DNA of 64,000 nt from CAKZNE01 sp964485405 (GCA_964485405.1 CAZAJG010000005.1:62001-126000); one strand, 5' to 3'; counted from the first letter of the stretch, positions 34,930-44,818 are shown. A program made the numbers and translations. Notes: generated from the sequence alone by a model not told the origin.

Positions 34930-37900
34930 TTATTGTATAACGAATGTTTGTCTCAAATTCACGTTTTCGCCTTCTACAGACATTACATACACTCCAGCTG
35001 GTAGTTTGGAAACATCTGCCTTATCCGTAAGCTTAGTGCTTCTTTCAAGGGCTTTTACAAGCACTTTTTGTCCAATACTATTGGTAATGATCAGTTCAGC
35101 TTCAGGTGCGCTTTGTGTTTCTAATTCAATAGTGATTTCATCTGTTGCCGGATTTGGATAAAGATCAAAACGGATGGCGTTGTTAAACTCGTCCAAACCA
35201 ATATTGAAGGTAAAGTCATCGGATTCCGTTCTACAGCCAATTCCACTAACGGCCTCAACAGAATAGGTGCCTGAAACTGTTGGAGTATATGAGATGGAAT
35301 TAGCTCCAAGTATAGCCGAACCATTTCTGTACCACTGATAGCTTGAACCCGTTTGAGAAGCAACCAAGTCACTTCCTTGTATAGAAATAGTAGGTTGTGT
35401 GGGGTTGGCTTGTACCGTTATGGTAGTAGGAACGCTTACCGGAGGGCAATTCCCTGCTGTAAAAGTGTAAGTAATATTATGTGTGCCAATTCCTGCACTA
35501 TCTGGAAAGAAGTAATTGGATCGGACTCCGGTTCCAGAGAAAGTACCACCCGCGGGTGTTCCAAAGTTTAGGAAGAATGAATTTTCATCCTCACAAACAT
35601 CTGGAATCGTGTTAATGGCAACTGTTGGAGGAGCATCTACCATAATCAATGCTTGATCTTGATACATGCAACCATTTGCATCGGTATACTCATAGGTAAC
35701 AAAGTGATTTCCAGCTCCAGAAACGGATGGATCAAAACTGCCATTATTTATGGCAAAACCTGTAAAAGTTCCACCTGGAGGTGTAGCACTTAAAGTTACC
35801 ACAGCATCTTGAGTACAGAGGTTTCCAGGTGCATTAATTTGTAAACTAACTGGAGCATAAATGTTGGCCACAATAGTATCTGATACAAGAAGTTGTGGAT
35901 AAGCACAAGCTTCGCTAGATTGAACAATGGTATAAATTTCATCACCATTTGCAAGGCCAGTAAACTCTCTATAATTACTGCTTCCAGATCCAATTAGAGA
36001 ACCATTTAAGTACCATTCAAAAACAGGGCTAACTCCAGCGTTTAGGGCACTAGCTGTTACCTTAAGAGTGTCAGAGTTACAAAGGGGAGTAGCATTTGTA
36101 GTAAGGCTCACTTCAACGGTATCTGCCGGGTCAATAGTGATATATGACATTTTAGTAATGGAATCTGAGCCAATCGCATTAAGCACTTTTAACTTAACCG
36201 CATAGGTTCCTGCGCTGGCATAATTCACAGAAGGGTTTTGCGATGTAGATGTAGCCGGTGTACCTCCGGTAAAAGTCCACTCATAAGCAGATGGAGAACC
36301 ATAGGTTTGATCTGTAAAGTTTACTGGCGTTAAGGCACAAGCCATTTGCGGCCCGCTAAAACCAGCGGTAGGAGCGGTATTAGGCTTTCCGGTTATTTGA
36401 ATGTTATCAATAAACATATTATTTCCGCTATTGCTTACCGATTGGAACATAATACGAACGCCTTCTACATTGGCGTAAGCCGATAGATCAATTTCCCCAC
36501 AAGATCCAAACCCGGGGTTGCCACACCAATCTGCACTTGTTGAAGGAGAGAAAATGAAGTTAGTAGGAGTGTTGGTGATGAAGTTGTTTGTTCCATCCTC
36601 ACCATAGGCTTGTAACAATACCCAATTGTCTGAGCAGTTTGTGGCAATATATACTTTTAGACTATCGTCACTAGTGGCATTTCTACCCGAGTAAGCATAA
36701 TCAAAGGAGAGCTTAGTAGAATCGTGACCTCGAAAATCTAAGTTCGGAGTGATGATATTAAAAGGGCCTGCTGCATTGTAGAATAAATCCGCTTTTAAAG
36801 CGTACATTCCCTGGTTATTGCCACCTATCTGTTCTCTAGCCCATTGTGCATCCGATATATTGCCCAAGTCCCATTTATCCAAACTATTGGAAGCTTCAAA
36901 GTCTTCAGAAAAAGGCAACGGAAAACCACCAATAGCCACCGCTGAAATAAGGGTTGATGTGGATGAACCTTGAGCATTGGACACATTCAATGTAATGTCA
37001 TAAATACCTGATTGAGTAAATACGATTTGTGGGTTTTGCGAATTGGCACTCGTGCCATTCACAAAAGTGATGTTATTAGGAGAAACACTCCAGCTCCAAG
37101 AAGTTGCCTTATAAAAAGAGTCGTCCATTAAAGTAACCGTATCTCCATCACACACTGCGTGTGGTACATTGAAGGCTGCTAAAGGTTCAACGATGTCTGA
37201 ATATAAAGGCGATTGCCATGTTCCTCTGCCATAAGTCCCAGCCTTTAGTTTTCTGTCTACATAATTTATTTCCAGATCGTTAACAATAACATTGGGAAGG
37301 TCAGAATTAAATGGTATCCATTGATTTAGGTTAACATCTTTGTAAAAAACACCTAAGTCTGTACCTACATACATACCCATCGCTTTATTGTTTTGAATAG
37401 CAATAGTGTTTGCAGGAACGTTAGGAAGGTTTAATGAAATATTTGACCAAGTAAGTCCACCATCCTTAGATTCATATACTTTCTGATTGTTGCTATACCC
37501 ACTGTGCGTAATAAACACATGAAGAGGATCATCTGGAGCAACTGTAATTTGAGTAATGCTTCTGGAGCTTACTACATTTGAGGATAGATTGGTAAATGCA
37601 CTTCCGTAATTATCACTTCTCCACAGGTCATTTCCTTCAGAAATGTAAATAACATTCGTTTGTGATGGGGAAATGGCAATCTGATCCATATTACTTCCTC
37701 CTGTTAAGTTAGCTGGGCTCACTGCGGTAAAGCTGTTTCCCGCATCAAAAGAACGGTAAAGTCGAGTGTAACCGATGTAGAGCGTATCTGGATGAAGAGG
37801 ATCTACGCGAATGGGCGTAACCCATGCACCGGTTCCTCTTATGCCATTGGGTAAACCAAAGGACGCATTAAAAGAATTCCCTCTATTGTTCGATTTTCTA

Positions 37901-39462
37901 AAGTTTCCATATTGAGAAGAGCCATACATCACATTGGGGTTGCTAGGATCTAGCGCACAATCCATTCCATCGCCCCCTAAAACACGATACCAAGTACCGT
38001 TATCGTATAGGTGAGACCCATTATCTTGAGCCCCTGCTATTATGAGTGTAGTATCTATACTCGTGGCGCTGATTCTGTAATACTGAGTGATGTTCATTCC
38101 ATCATTTAGGGAAATCCAACTTGTTCCGTTGCTATTTCTTCGGTAAACTCCTCCATCGGTTCCAGAGTATATGGCACTTCCATCATCTAAAAATTCTAGG
38201 TCATGAATATCTGCATGAACATATGGCGCACCACCGCCACCAAACCAGTGTCCGTTTAAGCTCCAGCTTGAACCTCCATTGTTGGATCTCCAAATGTTTA
38301 CTCCACCTACATAAAGTTGATCTTTATCGGTTGGGTTTACGGCTAAAGCAAGGTCGTACCAAGCCTGGCCGCCAGCGTCACTCCCAGTTGTACTCCATCC
38401 CAATAAGTTTGGAGTGCTAGAACGTTGAGTCCAGCTCACACCTTCATCTGTGGAGCGATAAACTGCCAAGAAACCATTTTGATTATTTGCTAAAAGTGCG
38501 TACACATAACTGTCATCGTCTGCCGTTACGGCTAACTCAATTCTACGAGCCCCATTAGAAGGCAAACCTGCATTATTTAAAAGCGTCCAGGTAATACCAT
38601 TGTTGGTACTTTTATAAACATCTGAGCTATTAAATACAATGGATGAAACGTATAAGATATCTGGGTTTCCAGGTTTTTGAACCACTTCATTGAAAACTCC
38701 AGATTGTACTAAAGTCCAGTTTGCGCCTGCATCTGTACTGCGGTAAATACCACTTCGTGTGGAAGCAATAACTACGCTGGTGCTATTGGGGTTAATGTAA
38801 AGGTCACTGATTCTAGTTTGCTGCGTAACGTTGAAGCTTAAACCTGTAGGATTCCAAGTTTGACCACCATCTGTTGTTTTGAGCACACCGTAGCTATAGG
38901 TGTCACCCGCATCTCTATCGCCAGTAGCCATGTACATGATCTGAGTATTGGTAGGGTCTATGGCTAAATCTGAAACACCTAAGTTGGGAAGTAAATCTGT
39001 ATTTGTACTCCAGCTTGTACCTCCATCGGTGCTTTTCCATAAGCCTCCTGCAGGGGTACATGCCCAAACGGTTTGCGCATTAGTAGGATCAAAAACAATA
39101 CGATTTACTCTTCCTACGCCACCAAGAGGATCTCCATTAAAAGGACCTACAGGTTTCCATTGACCAAGATTTGTATTGGCCTGGGCCTGACTCACACTAG
39201 AAAATTGAGTAGCTAAAATAGATGGGTTGGGTCTTTCACCGTCAGGGAAAACACGTTCTTCAGTAAACGCCTCCCAACGTCTAAACTGTTTATACCCCTT
39301 GCCTTTTTCCATTTCTCGCCCTTCCCAGGCATTGTTAAAGCTCTGTTGAACTTGGTAGAAATTGACATTGGGATCTTGCATCTGCTCAATCCAATCTGCA
39401 TTTTGAGCGGTAGTTAAACCGAAAAAAAGGACAGAAAGAGTCGCAGAAAAAAAGTATTTCAT
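34930..39462 (-). CDS. Giant T9SS-secreted sortilin/BNR-like propeller protein with PKD, jelly-roll and Ig-like modules
   Basis: 1,510 residues. Signal peptide 1-19 (MKYFFSAT...TTA before Q20). BNR/sortilin-type repeats fill about 95-720 (KSTDGGTSW, KTTDGGQTW, RSTDAGANW, RSTDEGVSW, ESKDGGLTW). Then a PKD domain (about 735-830), a choice-of-anchor/MAM-like jelly roll (about 835-1010, from PFSEDFEASNS), a second PKD (about 1015-1110), several Ig-like modules (about 1115-1425), and a type A sorting domain (about 1430-1510, FDLYPNPATDEI, LPAGVYVMSV). It shares the layout and many phrases of the protein at 28433-31564 (PYVHAD, AGAQDNGSH, GGDG), so the two are paralogues. Adhesion or binding is likelier than catalysis. 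Monocistronic. Confidence 0.87.
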   Translation of the reverse strand: MKYFFSATLSVLFFGLTTAQNADWIEQMQDPNVNFYQVQQSFNNAWEGREMEKGKGYKQFRRWEAFTEERVFPDGERPNPSILATQFSSVSQAQANTNLGQWKPVGPFNGDPLGGVGRVNRIVFDPTNAQTVWACTPAGGLWKSTDGGTSWSTNTDLLPNLGVSDLAIDPTNTQIMYMATGDRDAGDTYSYGVLKTTDGGQTWNPTGLSFNVTQQTRISDLYINPNSTSVVIASTRSGIYRSTDAGANWTLVQSGVFNEVVQKPGNPDILYVSSIVFNSSDVYKSTNNGITWTLLNNAGLPSNGARRIELAVTADDDSYVYALLANNQNGFLAVYRSTDEGVSWTQRSSTPNLLGWSTTGSDAGGQAWYDLALAVNPTDKDQLYVGGVNIWRSNNGGSSWSLNGHWFGGGGAPYVHADIHDLEFLDDGSAIYSGTDGGVYRRNSNGTSWISLNDGMNITQYYRISATSIDTTLIIAGAQDNGSHLYDNGTWYRVLGGDGMDCALDPSNPNVMYGSSQYGNFRKSNNRGNSFNASFGLPNGIRGTGAWVTPIRVDPLHPDTLYIGYTRLYRSFDAGNSFTAVSPANLTGGSNMDQIAISPSQTNVIYISEGNDLWRSDNYGSAFTNLSSNVVSSRSITQITVAPDDPLHVFITHSGYSNNQKVYESKDGGLTWSNISLNLPNVPANTIAIQNNKAMGMYVGTDLGVFYKDVNLNQWIPFNSDLPNVIVNDLEINYVDRKLKAGTYGRGTWQSPLYSDIVEPLAAFNVPHAVCDGDTVTLMDDSFYKATSWSWSVSPNNITFVNGTSANSQNPQIVFTQSGIYDITLNVSNAQGSSTSTLISAVAIGGFPLPFSEDFEASNSLDKWDLGNISDAQWAREQIGGNNQGMYALKADLFYNAAGPFNIITPNLDFRGHDSTKLSFDYAYSGRNATSDDSLKVYIATNCSDNWVLLQAYGEDGTNNFITNTPTNFIFSPSTSADWCGNPGFGSCGEIDLSAYANVEGVRIMFQSVSNSGNNMFIDNIQITGKPNTAPTAGFSGPQMACALTPVNFTDQTYGSPSAYEWTFTGGTPATSTSQNPSVNYASAGTYAVKLKVLNAIGSDSITKMSYITIDPADTVEVSLTTNATPLCNSDTLKVTASALNAGVSPVFEWYLNGSLIGSGSSNYREFTGLANGDEIYTIVQSSEACAYPQLLVSDTIVANIYAPVSLQINAPGNLCTQDAVVTLSATPPGGTFTGFAINNGSFDPSVSGAGNHFVTYEYTDANGCMYQDQALIMVDAPPTVAINTIPDVCEDENSFFLNFGTPAGGTFSGTGVRSNYFFPDSAGIGTHNITYTFTAGNCPPVSVPTTITVQANPTQPTISIQGSDLVASQTGSSYQWYRNGSAILGANSISYTPTVSGTYSVEAVSGIGCRTESDDFTFNIGLDEFNNAIRFDLYPNPATDEITIELETQSAPEAELIITNSIGQKVLVKALERSTKLTDKADVSKLPAGVYVMSVEGENVNLRQTFVIQ

Positions 39463-39592
39463 AATCGATTAGATAAAAATTTATATAGGTCGCTTAAACT
39501 TTTCAAGTTAAGCTAGCATTTTAGGGACGTTAAATATACGTAAAGCAGGGTTTTAACACTTGTCGTATAACCGACTCAAATGTGCTAATAGA

Positions 39593-41368
39593 CTAAGCTG
39601 AAAACTCGATGAGTTTTCTTCGGTATACAGAGAAGAGCTTTGATTTAGAAACAAAACCAATGTATTTACCTTCTTGAGCAACGGGTAAATTCCAAGCTCC
39701 GGAGGTTTGAAATTTTTGCATGACCTGGTTCATAGGCTCTCCTTTTTGGATAATAGCAGGAGGGGCAATCATTAATTCAGATACAATAGTTTCATCGTAC
39801 AGGCTTTGATCAAACATGATGTGTCTGAAGTGATCTAAGCTTAACATGCCCATGAGTTGATGTTCATTATCTACCACCGGAAATAGATTTCGCTTGCTGG
39901 AACCTACAATTTTAACAAGCTCCCGTAAAGTCATAGATGGCTGAATGGGCGTAAAATCCGTTTCAATAACCTTGTCAATGTTTAACAGGGTGAGTATAGC
40001 CTGATCCTTATCGTGAGTAATCAATTCGCCTCGTTTGGCAAGCTGCAGTGTGTAGATAGAATGGGGCATAAACTTACGCGTTACCAAAAAGGAGATGGCC
40101 GAAACAAGCATGAGCGGAATAAACAACTCATAACCTCCGGTAATTTCAGCGATCATAAATATGGCGGTTAAAGGAGCATGCAGAACTCCTGCCATTAAAC
40201 CCGCCATTCCTACTAAGGTGTAGTTGGACGTAGAAAGATTGACCCAATTGAATTGATTGACGAAACTGGAAAAGACATAGCCAAATGAAGCGCCTATAAA
40301 TAGGGATGGAGCAAAAACACCACCAACACCACCACCGCCCAAGGTAAAAGTGGTAGCAAATACTTTAAAAAGTACTAAGCCTACAAGGAGTATCAATATG
40401 AGATAATCGCTTGTAGCATAATCGTATAAGAAACTCCGTTCTATAACTCCTTCTATGTTACCATCTAAGAGATTGTTGATAGTTTCATAACCTTCTCCAT
40501 ACAGAGGAGGAATTAAAAAAATCAGTAAACCCAATAGCCCACCTCCAAGTAATACTTTAAACCACCTCTTCTTTAAGCCACTAAAGTAATTGTCGAAAAA
40601 GAGATAAACACGGTTAAAATAAAGGGATACAAAGGCGCATAAAACGCCAAGTAGAACATAAAACGGAACATCCGCCACCTCAAAAGGGGAGATGTACTTA
40701 AAGTGGAATAGATAGTCGTTTCCCTGAATAAAAATGGAGGTAACTGCTCCAGAAACTGAGGCGAGTAATAAGGGGATGAGCGAGCCAAATGTGAGATCCA
40801 GACTAAAGATTTCGATGGTAAAAATGATGGCGGCAATAGGGGCGTTAAAAATGGAGGAGATGGCTGCAGCCGATGCGCAAGACATCAGCACAATCCTCGA
40901 CTTAAAGTTAATATGCATCATTCGCCCCAAATTGGAGCCAATGGCCGAACCTGTGCTTACAGAAGGACCTTCCAGTCCCACAGACCCGCCAAAACCCACA
41001 GTAAAAATACTGGTAAAGATGGATCCAAACATTCGATGGGGTTTAAGTATTCCATTTCTTTTAGAAATAGAGTATAAAACAGCTGGAACCCCTTCTCCAA
41101 CTGGCTTGTTAATGATTCTTTTTACCAATAAGGTGAGCAGAATACCAATAATGGGAAAGACAAAATAATATGGATTGTAATACTCGGTAAAATAGCCATT
41201 AGAGACTTGCTCTTGGATAAAGTGCGTAACATTTTTTAGCGTAACCGCTACCAATCCAGTTACAAAACCTACAAATACGCTAAGTATAAGTATAAACTGC
41301 CTTTGAGGGATGTGTCTAGCCCTCCAGATTAAAAACTTAGCCAGCAGGCTGTCGGGCTTATTAGGCAT
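39593..41368 (-). CDS. ClC-family chloride channel/exchanger with C-terminal CBS pair
   Basis: 591 residues from ATG 41368. ClC signatures are GSVGLEGPSVSTGS with the gating Glu at residue 133 (GLEGP) and GGGGVGGVFAPS (344-355). A tandem CBS pair fills about 447-580 (IQPSMTLREL, NLFPVVDNEHQLMGM, then IQKGEPMNQVM and NLPVAQEGKYIGFV). It moves chloride, possibly with proton exchange, across the inner membrane; the CBS domains bind nucleotides. The frame is open to 41437, but ATG 41368 overlaps the aspS stop by only 8 bases (ATGCCTAA), typical of coupling, and starts just ahead of the cytoplasmic N-terminus. Confidence 0.9.
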   Translation of the reverse strand: MPNKPDSLLAKFLIWRARHIPQRQFILILSVFVGFVTGLVAVTLKNVTHFIQEQVSNGYFTEYYNPYYFVFPIIGILLTLLVKRIINKPVGEGVPAVLYSISKRNGILKPHRMFGSIFTSIFTVGFGGSVGLEGPSVSTGSAIGSNLGRMMHINFKSRIVLMSCASAAAISSIFNAPIAAIIFTIEIFSLDLTFGSLIPLLLASVSGAVTSIFIQGNDYLFHFKYISPFEVADVPFYVLLGVLCAFVSLYFNRVYLFFDNYFSGLKKRWFKVLLGGGLLGLLIFLIPPLYGEGYETINNLLDGNIEGVIERSFLYDYATSDYLILILLVGLVLFKVFATTFTLGGGGVGGVFAPSLFIGASFGYVFSSFVNQFNWVNLSTSNYTLVGMAGLMAGVLHAPLTAIFMIAEITGGYELFIPLMLVSAISFLVTRKFMPHSIYTLQLAKRGELITHDKDQAILTLLNIDKVIETDFTPIQPSMTLRELVKIVGSSKRNLFPVVDNEHQLMGMLSLDHFRHIMFDQSLYDETIVSELMIAPPAIIQKGEPMNQVMQKFQTSGAWNLPVAQEGKYIGFVSKSKLFSVYRRKLIEFSA

Positions 41369-43118
41369 CCACTTGTGCTGTTGAAGCCAGGCTGAGCTCA
41401 TCCAATTGTTCTTGAGCAATGGTGGATGGAGCATCAATCATCAAATCTCTACCGGCATTGTTTTTTGGAAAAGCGATGAAATCGCGAATGGTTTCCTTAC
41501 CCCCTAAAAGAGCTACCAATCGATCAAAACCGAAAGCTACTCCGCCATGTGGAGGTGCACCGTATTCAAAAGCATCCATTAAGAATCCAAATTGCTTTTT
41601 AGCTTCTTCATCGCTAAAGCCCAATAAGGAGAACATTTTTCTTTGCAGTTCTCTATCGTGAATACGAATGGAGCCACCGCCAATTTCATTTCCATTCAAT
41701 ACCAAATCGTAAGCATTGGCTCTAATAGCACCAGGATCCGTATCTATAAGCTCTAAATCTTTTGGATACGGAGAGGTAAAAGGATGGTGCATAGCGTGCC
41801 ACCTCTTAGAATCTTCATCCCACTCCAATAAAGGAAAATCTAATACCCACAGAGGAGCGTATTCATCTGGTTTTCTCAAGCCCAACTCTTCAGCTAGGTG
41901 AAGCCTCAATTCGTTTAGTGCTTTTCGAGTTTTATCTTTATCACCAGCCATAATCAACATTAGGTCGCCTGGCTTAGCGTTCATTTTTTCTGCCCAAGCT
42001 TTTAAGTCTTCAGGGCTGTAAAATTTGTCTACAGATGATTTTAGCGTTCCATCTTCATTGTATTTGCACCAAATTAAACCTGTTGCTCCAACCTGTGGTC
42101 TTTTCACATAATTGATAAGAGCATCAATTTGTTTACGGGTATATACGGCACAATTCTCTGCATTTATTCCTACAACCAACTCCGCTTTATCAAACACTAC
42201 AAAACCTTTGTTTTGCGTAAGTTCGTTGAGCTCGTTAAAGGTCATATCAAAGCGGATATCCGGCTTATCGCTACCATATTTTTCCATAGCCTCATCGTAA
42301 GTGATGCGAGGCACAGTGTCAATGTTTACGTTTACAACTTCCTTTAAGAGATGCTTGAGTAAGCCTTCAAAAGTTTGGAGGATATCTTCTCTTTCTACAA
42401 AGGACATTTCGCAATCGATCTGCGTAAATTCCGGCTGACGATCGGCTCTAAGGTCTTCATCGCGGAAGCACTTCACGATTTGAAAGTATTTGTCAAAACC
42501 AGAAACCATAAGCAATTGCTTAAAAGTTTGTGGAGACTGAGGAAGTGCATAAAACTCGCCCTCATTCATACGGGATGGAACTACAAAGTCGCGAGCTCCT
42601 TCTGGAGTAGATTTAATTAGAAAAGGAGTTTCGATGTCTACAAAGCCTTGTTTGCTTAAGTAGTTTCGAACTTCAAGATTTACTCGATTTCTCAATAAAA
42701 TACTATCTCGTACAGGGTTTCTTCTCAAATCCAGGTAGCGATACTTCATTCTTAACTCTTCACCACCGTCTGTGTCGTCTTCTATGGTAAAGGGTGGTGT
42801 TTTAGCCGCATTTAAAACCGTAAAATCGGTTATTTTAACCTCAATCTCTCCAGTAGGAAGATTCAGGTTTTTACTGCTTCTTTCCAAAACTTCCCCCGTT
42901 GCTTGTATTACAAACTCACGCCCTAGTTTGCGGGCTTGTTCCATTAAGCCGGCATTCCATTCTTCATTAAAGGCCAATTGAGTGATCCCATATCGATCAC
43001 GAAGATCAACAAAGGTCATCCCTCCTAGGTTTCTTACTTTTTGAACCCAACCGCTTAACTGCACGGTTGCTCCAACATTTCCAAGTTTTAACTCTCCACA
43101 AGAATGGGTGCGATACAT
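41361..43118 (-). CDS. aspS: Aspartyl-tRNA synthetase
   Basis: 585 residues, bacterial AspRS length. The N-terminal OB-fold anticodon domain (about 1-110, VQLSGWVQKVRNLG) is followed by the class II core: FRDEDLRADRQPEFTQ (motif 2, about 215-231), a GAD-type insertion (about 290-400), and GAPPHGGVAFGFDRL near 530-545 (motif 3). Charges tRNA-Asp. It starts back to back with the tadA-like gene and is followed by the ClC gene with an 8-base overlap. Confidence 0.97.
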   Translation of the reverse strand: MYRTHSCGELKLGNVGATVQLSGWVQKVRNLGGMTFVDLRDRYGITQLAFNEEWNAGLMEQARKLGREFVIQATGEVLERSSKNLNLPTGEIEVKITDFTVLNAAKTPPFTIEDDTDGGEELRMKYRYLDLRRNPVRDSILLRNRVNLEVRNYLSKQGFVDIETPFLIKSTPEGARDFVVPSRMNEGEFYALPQSPQTFKQLLMVSGFDKYFQIVKCFRDEDLRADRQPEFTQIDCEMSFVEREDILQTFEGLLKHLLKEVVNVNIDTVPRITYDEAMEKYGSDKPDIRFDMTFNELNELTQNKGFVVFDKAELVVGINAENCAVYTRKQIDALINYVKRPQVGATGLIWCKYNEDGTLKSSVDKFYSPEDLKAWAEKMNAKPGDLMLIMAGDKDKTRKALNELRLHLAEELGLRKPDEYAPLWVLDFPLLEWDEDSKRWHAMHHPFTSPYPKDLELIDTDPGAIRANAYDLVLNGNEIGGGSIRIHDRELQRKMFSLLGFSDEEAKKQFGFLMDAFEYGAPPHGGVAFGFDRLVALLGGKETIRDFIAFPKNNAGRDLMIDAPSTIAQEQLDELSLASTAQVDA

Positions 43119-43191
43119 GACAATAATTTTAAGGCTGCGAAATTACAAAGTATTGATTGATCGCTATCTTTACAGGCTATATATTTTAGAC

Positions 43192-43638
43192 TTGGAAATC
43201 GATATTTTTTCAGACGAGTACTTTATGCGTCAGGCGTTTATTGAAGCGCAGAAGGCTGCCGAAGAGGATGAAATTCCTGTAGGAGCAGTAGTGGTAAGCA
43301 ATAAGCGCATTATTGGAAGAGCGCATAATTTAACGGAAAGGTTGATAGATGTAACCGCGCATGCTGAGATGCAGGCCATTACTTCCGCGAGTTCTTATTT
43401 AGGCTCTAAATATCTGAAAGGCTGCACATTGTATGTAACTCTAGAGCCTTGTCCCATGTGCGCTGGTGCTTTATTTTGGACTCAAATTGATCGGGTAGTT
43501 TTTGCTGCGAGCGATGAAAAAAGAGGATTCATTAAGTATGGAGGTTCACTTCACCCTAAAACTAAAATTGAACAGGGACTTATGGCGACAGAATGCTCCG
43601 AGATCCTAAAGCAGTTTTTTGAGAGCAAAAGATCTTAG
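43192..43638 (+). CDS. tadA: tRNA-adenosine deaminase-like (TadA) nucleoside deaminase
   Basis: 148 residues from TTG 43192. The zinc/catalytic motifs are HAEMQ (AHAE) and PCPMCAGAL (PCxxC), with the TadA-like EDEIPVGAVVV upstream and a Phe/Tyr-rich tail. Deaminates the wobble adenosine of tRNA-Arg to inosine, or acts on free bases. The frame is open to ATG 43108, but that would overlap aspS and add 28 residues with no family match. TTG 43192 yields the typical start EIDIFSDEYFMRQAF; ATG 43225 is also possible. Confidence 0.85.
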   Translation: MEIDIFSDEYFMRQAFIEAQKAAEEDEIPVGAVVVSNKRIIGRAHNLTERLIDVTAHAEMQAITSASSYLGSKYLKGCTLYVTLEPCPMCAGALFWTQIDRVVFAASDEKRGFIKYGGSLHPKTKIEQGLMATECSEILKQFFESKRS

Positions 43639-43713
43639 AATCAGGAAGTTTATCGGTTAAAAATTAAAGACTAAAGGTGACAAATCCACGTTAGTATTAC
43701 CCAACTATTGAGG

Positions 43714-43721
43714 TATTTTTG
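43714..43721 (+). promoter_or_regulatory. -7 promoter box for the small membrane protein gene
   Basis: TATTTTTG is an exact TAnnTTTG match, 29 bases before ATG 43751, in a 112-base intergenic stretch. Confidence 0.45.
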
Positions 43722-43750
43722 CCGTGTCGTTAATTAGTTCCTGAATAATT

Positions 43751-44230
43751 ATGAAGATTACCAACAAAAATATTCGAAAAACGATCAAGGTCATTCTGGC
43801 CATTATATGCTTAATTGTTATCACAGACGTTGTGCTGTCTCGTGTATCGGGAAGCGTTAGTGAGTTTTTTCGAGGATATTCCTTGATCATTGCCCCGACT
43901 ATTCTGGTTTTAACTTACACCTACCTCGGATTTCCAATTTTCACCTTTGATGGAGAAGCAGAAATGCTCGAACTAAAAAGCCATACTTCTTTCAATGAGT
44001 TCTTAGGAAAAGAGCTCTATATCTCTCGACAGAATTTACAACGTATTGAAATTGATAGAAGCGGTATTCGCAAGAAACTGTTGGTTCATTATATCAAAGA
44101 TGGGAAGGAGCTTCAAGAAAAATTTAGCATTAGCCTTTTGAGCAAATCTAAAATTGATCAACTGGCAGAATCGGTTCAACTGATTATCGCGGAGCGTAAA
44201 GTGGCTTCCAACCCTCAACTTTTCATTTAG
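43751..44230 (+). CDS. Small membrane protein with cytoplasmic PH-like tail, function unknown
   Basis: 159 residues. A basic start (MKITNKNIRKTIK) is followed by two membrane helices (about 14-29 and 43-62). The remaining 95 residues are soluble with alternating strands and a final helix (LDQ-type KSKIDQLAESVQLII), reminiscent of the bacterial PH-like or DUF304-type layout, but no motif confirms this. No family recognised. It has its own promoter and no obvious functional tie to the flanking tadA and bacilliredoxin genes. Confidence 0.6.
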   Translation: MKITNKNIRKTIKVILAIICLIVITDVVLSRVSGSVSEFFRGYSLIIAPTILVLTYTYLGFPIFTFDGEAEMLELKSHTSFNEFLGKELYISRQNLQRIEIDRSGIRKKLLVHYIKDGKELQEKFSISLLSKSKIDQLAESVQLIIAERKVASNPQLFI

Positions 44231-44326
44231 GGATCTTATACCTCGATTTTTATTTTAAAGCATTTCTGATAGGCGCGATATACATGCTTATAAAGTAGAT
44301 TGATCTAAACCAAAACGGTCAAAGCT

Positions 44327-44334
44327 TAACTTTG
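44327..44334 (+). promoter_or_regulatory. -7 promoter box for the bacilliredoxin gene
   Basis: TAACTTTG is an exact TAnnTTTG match, 14 bases before ATG 44349. TTG at 44300-44302 is a possible -33 element. Confidence 0.5.
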
Positions 44335-44348
44335 TAAAAAATTTGACT

Positions 44349-44765
44349 ATGTATCCTGAAGACTTAATAGCCCCAATGCGAGAGGATTTAACCTCCGCTG
44401 GAATAAAAGAAGCGCGCACTGCAGATGCAGTGGAACAAGAGATTAACAAAGATGGAACTACTTTGGTAGTGATCAATTCCGTTTGTGGATGCGCGGCTGC
44501 CAATGCGCGCCCTGCCGTAAAAATGGCTGCGAAAAATGGCATTACTCCAGATAGAATGATTACTTCGTTTGCTGGAAACGATGTGGAAGCGGTAAATAAG
44601 GCGAGACAAATGATGGCTCCTTTTCCTCCTTCTTCTCCGTCTATCGGACTTTTTAAGAATGGAGAGTTGGTGCACATGATTGAAAGACATCATATTGAAG
44701 GTCGTGCTGCTGAAATGATAGCAGAGAACCTAACCCAAGCATTTGACGAGTATTGCGAAGCTTAA
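44349..44765 (+). CDS. Bacilliredoxin (BrxA/BrxB, YphP/YqiW family)
   Basis: 138 residues from ATG 44349 (MYPEDLIAPMREDL, the family start); a TTG six bases earlier is less likely. The thioredoxin-like fold carries the CGC active site C46-G-C48 in NSVCGCAAANARPA, diagnostic of bacilliredoxins, which remove bacillithiol from protein thiols. ERHHIEGR near the end is also conserved. If this organism makes bacillithiol, it would act with a BshA/B/C pathway and a YpdA-type reductase, none of which is visible here. Single gene with its own promoter and terminator. Confidence 0.92.
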   Translation: MYPEDLIAPMREDLTSAGIKEARTADAVEQEINKDGTTLVVINSVCGCAAANARPAVKMAAKNGITPDRMITSFAGNDVEAVNKARQMMAPFPPSSPSIGLFKNGELVHMIERHHIEGRAAEMIAENLTQAFDEYCEA

Positions 44766-44785
44766 GGTTTCAACTAAATTGTATT

Positions 44786-44818
44786 AAAGCCGATTGGATT
44801 CTTTTTCCAATCGGCTTT
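44786..44818 (+). terminator. Terminator of the bacilliredoxin gene
   Basis: Thirteen-base arms AAAGCCGATTGGA (44786-44798) and TCCAATCGGCTTT (44806-44818), loop TTCTTTT, followed by a T-run. The A-run before it means it may also serve the convergent thioesterase gene. Confidence 0.9.

Noticed and set aside
43108..43191. Upstream extension of the tadA-like frame.
   Set aside because: It overlaps the start of aspS, has no family match, and a TTG start at 43192 gives the usual TadA N-terminus.
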